A program made the translations under genes and the position numbers. A DNA stretch of 64,000 nucleotides from Charina bottae (lineage: Eukaryota > Chordata > Lepidosauria > Squamata > Charinaidae), in contig JALMGJ010000001.1 of assembly GCA_023362775.1 (NCBI GenBank), forward strand, positions 90,584,501 to 90,648,500. Direction: 5' to 3'. Under the pieces are notes generated by a model. The model saw only the letters and a list, made by a program, of their open reading frames with translations. It was not told the DNA's origin and did no database searches. Shown here piece after piece: positions 56,746 to 64,000 of the stretch (its first letter is position 1; the number at the start of each line of letters is the position of its first letter).

Positions 56746-57417
56746 TTATATGCAACACAAATAAAAAACAGGTGAAGCCACCATCTTGACTTTTGACTAC
56801 ACCTGGTGGACACCCCTGATCTGAACCAAGGATAAGACTTTCATATCTGGGCTGCAAAAATAGGGAGGACCCCTCGGTGAGGGTTAGATTTTCTGGAGCC
56901 CTGTGTTGCTTTCCAGTGGCTGTCCAGCATTTTGTAGCCCAGATATGGTAATTCTAACCAAGATTTTCCTGATTTGCAGCTCATACATATCAGAGAGGTC
57001 CAGGAAAATGGAACATAGAAAGCTACTTATGTGAGCTTAGAGAATATGTATCTGTCTAATCTAGAATGTCTACTTTGATCTGCAGTTGCAGTAGTTCAGA
57101 AGTGTAGAAGCAATTCCATCATTAATTTCCAGAGATTCATTTATCTGGAGCATCTTTTCATGTCAACCAGAAACGTTACCCCAATCTATGGTATCTCTGT
57201 GTGGCCAACTTCTAATTTAGCAAGTTTATTTGGTTCTAAATTGAGAAATCAAACCAATTCTCCCTGTCTCCCCAGGCTAGCTTTGTTAATTTTTATGGGC
57301 TGTATGATTATCTCAAGAATTTTCCCAAGTAACCCAAAGTCAAAATTGTTTATTAAGAGGAAAAAATATCAGCACAATACACAGGTAGTATTATACTGAA
57401 GCTAATTCAGAGTTTAT

Positions 57418-57655
57418 CTTGGGTCTAGTGGTTAAGGCAACGGGCTAGAAACCAGGAGGCTGTGAGTTCTAGTCCTGCCTTAGGCATGAAAGCCGGCTGG
57501 GTGACCTTGGGCCAGTCACTCTCTCTCAGCCCAACTCACCTCACAGGGTTGTTGTGGGGAAAATAAGAGGAGGAAGGAGTATTAGGTATCTTCGCTGCCT
57601 TGAGTTATTTATAAAAATAATAAAGGCGGGATAAAATTAAAAAAATTAAAATAAA
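57418..57655 (+). mobile_element. tRNA-derived SINE
   Basis: 'ggtctagtggttaaggcaac' (A-box region), GAGTTCTAGTCC (B-box-like), then 'ggctgggtgaccttgggcc' and 'cacagggttgttgtgggg', ending in AAATAAA repeats. Reverse-oriented relatives lie at 30541, 32284 and 63225. Confidence 0.8.
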
Positions 57656-57886
57656 TAAAATAAATATTATGTTCATAGGAATGCTCATATTTAAGGTATG
57701 ACAACATATGTATATTTTTTGGAGAAAGGGAAAATTCCAAATGTATAATTTCAGAATATTCCAAAATTAATATTCTAATTTTATCATGCCTGAAGAGCTA
57801 TGGACATAAATATCTATATGATTCCTTGAGACAGTTGCTTGAAAAATATTAATTATTATTTTGATTTTAGATTTAACCGACATTTT

Positions 57887-58409
57887 TGAAGATCATTCAG
57901 TGGCCTGTTAGAACCAGTAAATGGAGCAGAGCTTAACGTTGTGTAAACTTGTGCATAGAAAAAGGAATATTGTTTAAAAACACAGCCTGTGAGCACATTA
58001 GAGAGATTCGGGTTCTCATTTTTACACTTTTAGCCCACCCAAGCATAAAGAAACACACACTTAGACATTGTAGGTACAAAAAGTAAGTACAAAAGAGTTC
58101 TTACATTTATTTTGTCCAGTTACAGCCATTCCAGTAGAAAATTGGTTTCAGTTCTTCTTTCTGTTTCCTAAACTGTATACCTCTGGTCCTGTTTGCTGCC
58201 AGAGGTTGCGTGGAGAAAAGGGAAAAAGCCTCCTGAGTTGAGACCTAGCACATGGCCTCTTCATGGAGGAGCTCAGGCACATGCGTGTTTCCAGAGAGAA
58301 GAGGAAGTGGGAGGGGCAACAAGCAGCTTCCTCTGGAAGCACAGAGTTTGCCTCCTAGAGCAATCACCCATATGCTAATGAGGCATGCTTGATTTGCCAG
58401 ATTCCAACA
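57887..58409 (-). repeat. 3' LTR of the copia element (523 bp)
   Basis: Immediately preceded on the minus strand by the polypurine tract GAGAAGGGG (58418-58410), the usual plus-strand primer. It lacks a 19-bp segment present in the other LTR. Confidence 0.93.
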
Positions 58410-58440
58410 CCCCTTCTCAAATCATAGTCATGCATCATGC

Positions 58441-59997
58441 CTACACAAGATTTAACTCACTACGTAAGCCTTGGTAGACACCCTTCGCAAGTGGTTTATT
58501 AAGGATGTCTGCAATCATGCTATCTGAGGGACAATACTCCAAATGTAGTAGTCCTGTCTCCTGTGCCTCTCTAATTATGTGGTAGCAAACATCCTTGTGT
58601 TTGGTCTGCCCTCCCACCTTCTGTGACAGAGAGAGTCTTATACAACTTTGGTTGTCCTCAAAGGATCTTATTGGAGCAGGAACACTGACCCCCAGATCCT
58701 CAAGTAAATACTTGAGCCATTGCACCTCTGTGCATGTCTCAGCTGCTGAGACATACTTGGCTTCAGTAGTTGAGCATGCCAAAATAGCCTGCTTGTGACT
58801 AGCCCAGCTCACAGCCCCTCCCCCAAAGAAAAACACATTCCCACTAGTGGATTTACGATCAGTTACATCTTCTGCCCAATCTGCATTGGTGTACCCCACT
58901 AGTTCAGGAGAATCAGTTGCTGGCAGCTTAAGCTTCAGGTCTGCAGTCCCCTTCAGGTATCTTGCCACCTGCTTAATGCGTGTCCAGTCCCTTTGGGTGG
59001 GTGCGCTGGTCTTTCTGCAGAGGATCCCCACTGCAGTTGAAATATCTGGCCTCGTTGTGGTTGACAGATATAACAGCTTTCCAATGGCCTCTCTGTAGCC
59101 ATTGTTCTGAGGCAACAGTTCACTAGTGTCCTTGACTTTGTGAAAGTCTGTTTCCATTGGAGTTGGAACTGTGTTTGCATCTTCCAGTCCCAGGCTTTCC
59201 AATAATTCTAAAATCTTTTGCCTCTGACTGAGGAGAAAACTTCCATCCTCTTCTCTGTCAATTTGTATTCCTAAGTAGTAGCTTGCCTTTCCAAGACATT
59301 TCACTTCTACTTCTGTGTTCAAATTGGACACAATTTCATAAATGTCCCTCTGATCCTCATAACAGAGAATCAAATAATCCACAAATGTCAGAATGAACAC
59401 GTCTCTGCCATTCTTGTGTCATGTGTAGAGGCAGGGATCAGTTTTGCCGTGAGTGAAACCTTGCTTTATTAGCATCTGGTTTAGTTTCACATTCCAGGCC
59501 CTTGCTGCTTGTTTAAGCCCATAGATCCCCTTCTGAAGCCTGCACACTAAATGCTGGTTCTTTGGATCAGTGAAGCCTTCAGGTTGTTGCATGTACAACT
59601 CTTCCTGAATTTCACCATGCAAGAACGCTGTTTTAATGACCATATGTTCCACTTGCATGTTTCTGCTTGCAGCTAGACTTAAAAGAAGTCGAATTGTTGT
59701 GTGGGTCACAACTGGTGCAAAAGTCTGGTCATAATCTTCCCCATACTTTTGTGAATAGCCCTTGGCTACAAGTCTAACTTTGTATCTTTGGACCTCTCCC
59801 TTCTTATTCTGTTTGGCCTTAAAGACCCATTTGCAACCAATGGCCTTTTTGCCAACAGGTAACTTTGTGAGTTTCCAAGTGTTGTTGTGTTGCAGAGCTG
59901 CAAATTCCTCTTGTGCTGCTGCTCTCCATTTACTTGCTTCAGCTGGTGGCAGATGTTGCACTTCCTTCCATGATGCAGGCTCTTTCGGCAATGCCAC
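58441..59997 (-). pseudogene. Copia reverse transcriptase and RNase H, inactivated
   Basis: One frame from 59997 to 58441 broken by a single TGA at 59421-59419. It contains WKLTKLPVGKKAIGCKWVFK, the KTAFLHGE motif, KGIYGLKQAARAWN, then FVDYLILCYED and RNase H motifs ADWAEDVTDRKSTSG and STTEAKYVSAAE. At the two catalytic positions, residues other than the expected Asp are present: Val just before IKTAFL, and Tyr in FVDY. The enzyme would be dead even without the stop. Confidence 0.9.
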
Positions 59998-60281
59998 TCC
60001 TGCAAGGTAGGACAGTTGCTTGGCTGGAACTCCCTTGTTGGGTCACGATGAGCACCTCAGGTCTGGAACAGGACAGGTCTGGATGATGCTGCATCTCTGC
60101 CCCTTCTGTCCCTCCTGGTTCCTCATCATCTGACTCAGGCAGAGTCTCCGGCTCAATGTCCTCTCTCTGGGCTTGCCTGCTTGCTGCACCTGGAAATACT
60201 GGGTGAGGTACTTTGAACAAGTCATCATCACCTCCCCCTTCTGTAGAGGAATTGGTTAGAGGTTTTCGATTTGGCTCTGTT

Positions 60282-60760
60282 TCATGAAAATGCCCCACTC
60301 TGCAAATTTGGATTGAGCATCTTGGGACCTGAAACTCTTTCTCTCTTGCTTCCTGGTGGGCACCCCAACAAGATTTCTTCCTTTGTTTGGGAATCTAATT
60401 TGATGATTTTCTCTGTTGGAACGTGTGTGTAAGTAGCTGTCATTGCTAGATGTCTGCTACCCCCAACAGATGCTTGGATTGGCCCACACAGCTCGGTGTG
60501 AATTGGCTCCAGGGGCTGTTTAGAGCACCTGGTGGTTTGTTTTGGAATTGCAGGCCTTGTGGAATTTCCCTGTGTGTAGGTTCTGTACCTTACAACAGCC
60601 TTACCACAGTCCTTGGCTTCCAAATTGCTTCCCAATCCATTTTTCTTCGTTTGAAGAGTTGCATTTGACTCTCTTTGTCCCAGTCGTCTGTGCCAGAGGA
60701 TGGTGCTGTCATCCTCCTTTTCTCAGTGACTGGCCACGCATGCCATGTCTGGCCTCTCAC
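60282..60760 (-). pseudogene. Copia integrase remnant with core deletion
   Basis: ILWHRRLGQ of the pre-integrase region lies near 60700, then a zinc-region remnant and IHTELCGPIQ. The frame jumps directly to TYTHVPTEKIIKLD, normally well downstream. Most of the catalytic core is therefore missing. A stop interrupts the frame near 60728. Confidence 0.82.
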
Positions 60761-60840
60761 AATTGAGAAAAATTAAACCTTGATCTAGGTATCCTGTTAG
60801 AAAGACACCTCTTTGATCCATTATTTCACAATTGTTACCT

Positions 60841-61914
60841 TTAAATCGAATAGTGTGGCCTTTCTTCATCAGTACTTATCAAATTCAAGCTCACATCTGG
60901 AACATACAAAATGTTATTAGCAATTAAATCCTTCTGGGTGGTGCCATTTCTGCACCTTAGGAGAGCACAGCACTCTCCTTCCACTGGGATTGTGGTTCCA
61001 TCTGCTAAGTTGATTTCTTCCTTTGAACTCTGGTTCAATTCGATGAAGAAAGAAGAATCATTAATCATATGCATATTGCAGCCACTGTCTAAGATGAAAT
61101 ATGAGCAGTTTTTACTTATGGCTGAAAATGCAAGACGACTCACATCTGGAGCTTTCTCTCTGTTGGTTTTCTGATCTGCCCTCCTGGCCCAACAATTTTT
61201 CTTTAAGTGATCATTCTTGCCACAAAAATGGCACTTGATGGGCCTCTTTGTTATTGAAAGGTTCCTCTGCTGCAGACCGCCATCTTTGCGCCGAGGCGCT
61301 TTTGAAAAATAGCCTGCCTCATTGTGGGTCTGCTTGGCATTTCTATAGGAGGCCTGCCTGCTATACTCAGACTTTAATTCCTGAATTAAATCTCAAAGGG
61401 GTTGTCTGGCTCCCCTATAGCTTGCAGCAAAACTAGAAAATTTTTGAGGCAGTGATCCCAACAAAAATCCACCTTGGATCCTGTTATCCAAAATTACATC
61501 ATTACAAGCAAGCTTGTGCAGCAATGATTGAAAATTAGAAATATGCTCATCTATGTCTTCATTTGGTTGGAATTTTAAATTGGATAACTCTCTCACCAGA
61601 TTAACAATTTGGGAATCTCCTCCTTCCCCATAGAGTTTAAACAATTTTTCCATCATTCCTCTTGCATTATCTCCATTCTGGATTTGTACCAGCATTTGTG
61701 AACTTAAGGAATTCATGATCAAGCCTTGGAGCTTAAGATCATTGGCCATCCAGTCTGCATATGCTGCTGAGTCTGGACTAGGAGGATCTTCATTCAAAAT
61801 ATTATGCAGATTAAAATTCCTTGCCTGCCTTTCCTCCCATATCTTCCAGGGGTAAAACTCTCTGAGTTTTAGTTTAAAAATCACCGGATTGTGAGGCAGG
61901 AGTACACTGGCCAT
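60841..61914 (-). pseudogene. Copia gag and protease, one in-frame stop
   Basis: ATG at 61914. The same frame continues to 60841 apart from one TGA at 61395-61393. Gag region LKLREFYPWKIWEERQ, then a CCHC zinc knuckle (CHFCGKNDHLKKNC, about 61233-61192), then protease with DSG in YFILDSGCNMHM. Gag packages the RNA; the protease matures the polyprotein. The following pol region is in another frame. Confidence 0.88.
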
Positions 61915-62149
61915 CTTGTCTAAGCAAAAAGGATTTAAAAATCACTTCAAAAAGAAAAAAATTCTTCCCTTTATGCTTAAGGCTATTTCCTTGTGTAAGA
62001 AACCTCTTCAGCAGCTAGACTGAGTATTCTCTCAAAAACAACAATGCTCATGCAAAACCAGCAAAAAAGAAAATTTCTACTCAAAAATAAAACAAGGCAA
62101 AAAAGAAAAATTCCTGCCGTTTAAAAACAAAACCTCTTTCTACAAAATT

Positions 62150-62164
62150 CTGGGCCCATAACCC
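62150..62164 (-). promoter_or_regulatory. Copia primer-binding site matching the initiator tRNA anticodon arm
   Basis: Three bases inside the 5' LTR. The plus-strand sequence CTGGGCCCATAACCC is what I know as the anticodon stem-loop of vertebrate initiator tRNA-Met, so the element's RNA would pair with it over 15 bases. Copia and Ty5 use this internal, half-tRNA priming. Confidence 0.85.
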
Positions 62165-62167
62165 TTT

Positions 62168-62709
62168 TGAAGATCATTCATTGGCCTGTTAGAACCTGTA
62201 AATGGAGCAGAGCTTAACGTTGTGTAAACTCATGCATAGAAAAAGGAATATTGTTTAAAAACACAGCCTGTGAGCACGTTAGAGAGATTCAGGTTCTTAT
62301 TCTTACACTTTTAGCCCACCCAAGCATAAAGAAACACACGCTTAGACATTGTAGGTACAAAAAGTAAGTACAAAAGAGTTCTTACATTTTTTTCGCCCAG
62401 TTACAGCCATTTCAGTAGAAAATTGGTTTCGGTTCTTCTTTCTGTTCCCTAAACTGTATACCTCTGGCCCTGTTTGCTGCCAGAGGTTGCGTGGAGAAAA
62501 GGGAAAAAGCCTCCTGAGTTGAGGCCTAGCACATGGCCTCTTCATGGAGGAGCTCAGGCATGTGCGTGTTTCCACGATGGAGAATCAGAGAGAGAGAGAA
62601 GAGGAAGTGGGAGGGGCAACAAGCAGCTTCCTCTGGAAGCACAGAGTTTGCCTCCTAGAGCAATCACCCATATGCTAATGAGGCATGCTTGATTTGCCAG
62701 ATTCCAACA
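62168..62709 (-). repeat. 5' LTR of the copia element (542 bp)
   Basis: Promoter-bearing end of the minus-strand element. It contains an (GA)n-like stretch at about 62586-62600 and the 19-bp segment absent from the 3' LTR. Confidence 0.93.
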
Positions 62710-63224
62710 ATTTTAACAAAGAGACTATTGCAATGACTATTACTTTCAAAGATGATTGAGATGGTTCAGTTCGTCCAAATATAAATGTTCTAGGGTGACT
62801 CATTGATTAGCCTGCCTTCTACTTCCTTCTCTGACCCGATATATTGGGACAGTTCCCAACATGTGTAAAAGTTGCCAGGTTGAGGAAGTGTGGGCTGAGT
62901 GAGGTTAGTGCTTCAAGAATTCATTGCTGGTTACCAGTTTCTTTCCCACCTAAACATCTAACTTCAAATGGTGTTGTCTCTTAAACCTGGAAGCACCTTC
63001 TTCAATATCACCTACTGTTTATTGTTGTTTGACAAATTTATATGTTGCATTATCCCAGCTCGCCGGTTGTCTTCAAGAGCATCTGCAAAGGGTGGAGGCT
63101 GGGAGTCAAAATCTGCAAGATGGCAGGCACAGGGTCACGAGTGAAGCCCTGCCACTTTTGTACATGTAGTGATGTTGCAGCTTGTACAAAAGATGTGAGG
63201 CTTTGATCATAACACTGTGCCCAG
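62710..63224. other. No gene recognised
   Basis: Non-coding DNA. A faint family A MITE right arm may lie at about 62865-62895. Confidence 0.45.
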
Positions 63225-63370
63225 CATCTTGCAGATGCCTTCTTCCTGGGGATGAGAGAGAGGGACTGGCCCAAGATCACCCAGCTGGCTTTGTGCTTAA
63301 GGTGGATCTAGAACTCATGGTCTCCCGGTTTCTAGACTGGTGCCTTAACCACTACACCAAACTAGCATGC
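63225..63370 (-). mobile_element. tRNA-derived SINE, 5' half
   Basis: The minus strand begins with 'tggtgtagtggttaaggcac' and 'tagaaaccgggagaccatga', then the 'ccagctgggtgatcttggg' body. It lacks the 3' part. Confidence 0.75.
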
Positions 63371-63445
63371 ATGCGCGTGCGCACACACGCACACACACAC
63401 ACATATGTGTGTGTGTGTAGTCTCTGTCTCTGTCTCTGTCTCCCT
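63371..63445. repeat. (CA)n / (TG)n / (TCTCTG)n simple repeats
   Basis: Three adjacent arrays, the first two mutually complementary around ATAT and able to form a hairpin. Confidence 0.9.
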
Positions 63446-64000
63446 CATGTAAAAAATTGAAAAGCAGCAGGTCTTGCTCTGAGACCTTAGGATGTGTTTT
63501 ATACAGGCTACCTTGCTTGCCTGACTTGAGATTGGAACCTGTCTGAGCCTTTTGCACAGTGAGTAGCACTTTCCTTCAGTGTTTCAGGGGCAGTCTCCAA
63601 CGAAACTAATTTTTAGGGTTAGGGTAAGACAATGCATTTCTAAGAGACAATTATGTTACTGTCAGTCCCCACCCTACCCCCACATTTTGGAATATCGTGT
63701 TGCTCTTGGTATTAAATTGTTATTATTTTACTATTTGTATTGGCTTGGAAATGTTCTGTTAGTACTAATGTTAATAAGAAAATATAGAACTGAATTATCC
63801 CAGTTCATCCTTATAGCAAGCCACTCCCACTTAAGAGCCCCTAACTGCAATGGGGAGTTAAGAACACCTCTTAGATAACCTTACAGGTTTATTGTAAGTT
63901 TTCCAACAAGATAATGTTTGTGAAGTGCTGTACAAATGCTAAGTCCTTATGTGGGACTTGCCACTGATTTTGAAATCCAGGTATTGCAAGTATTTCAATG
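63446..64000. other. No gene recognised
   Basis: Non-coding DNA to the window edge. Two telomere-like TTAGGG units near 63612-63626 are too few to mean anything. Confidence 0.45.

Larger units (their letters stand above)
57887..62709 (-). mobile_element. Ty1/copia LTR retrotransposon, complete ends, coding-dead
   Basis: Two direct LTRs (57887-58409 and 62168-62709) enclose gag, protease, integrase remnants, reverse transcriptase and RNase H in copia order on the minus strand. The 5-bp TSD ATTTT is perfect (57882-57886 and 62710-62714). LTRs begin TGTTGG and end TTCA. The element has in-frame stops, a frameshift and a large deletion in integrase, so it cannot move by itself. LTRs differ at about fifteen positions plus one 19-bp indel, by eye. 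Confidence 0.93.

Noticed and set aside
63612..63626. Interstitial telomere repeat
   Set aside because: Only about two TTAGGG units, expected by chance.

Overview
The window looks like nuclear DNA of a squamate reptile (lizard or snake). The evidence is the repeat complement: Sauria-type tRNA SINEs, BovB/RTE LINE 3' ends, L2/CR1-clade LINE pieces, an L1, a Ty1/copia LTR element and very many short hAT-type MITEs with 8-bp target-site duplications (TSDs). No species can be named from this. Most of the window is intronic or intergenic DNA rich in mobile elements. There are no operons, CRISPR arrays or other prokaryotic features.

Only one host protein gene can be supported. It is a C2H2 zinc-finger gene on the minus strand (coding part 17032-20499). 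I assemble it from three phase-compatible exons into a 554-residue frame with 12 tandem fingers. A GC-rich block with CCAAT, GC-box and ETS-like motifs followed by a consensus splice donor (about 25110-25260) is its likely promoter and first non-coding exon, with an intron of about 4.6 kb between. A short possible coding exon at 1739-1814 on the plus strand is the only other hint of a gene.

Layout. 1-10 kb: low-repeat DNA with a few MITEs, LINE tails and a 265-codon open frame of uncertain origin. 10-17 kb: several CpG-rich hAT-type elements, including a 1.36-kb palindromic one. 17-25 kb: the zinc-finger gene, with an element nested in a relative inside intron 1. 25.6-33.4 kb: MITE with captured local DNA, Sauria SINEs, a doubly deleted L2 LINE, an opposite-strand L2 fragment and a cluster of long hairpins. 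33.5-44.5 kb: MITEs, another hairpin, three BovB tails and a local duplication. 43.3-51 kb: an old duplication of about 0.5 kb whose second copy is split by a 3.4-kb L1 with a 16-bp TSD. That L1 keeps ORF1 intact but has lost nearly all of ORF2. 51-57.8 kb: a TA-flanked MITE, old L2 and MIR-like remnants and a tRNA SINE. 57.9-62.7 kb: a complete-ended but coding-dead copia element with a 5-bp TSD. 62.7-64 kb: SINE fragment and simple repeats.

The elements document each other's order of arrival: nested insertions, an L1 in a duplicated segment, a MITE that copied neighbouring intron DNA. The least explained signals are the hairpins at 31226-31713 and 35666-35752, the intron-like signals in the L1 leader, and a GC-box/CCAAT module shared by two different hAT families. 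All identity statements are by eye; no search was run.
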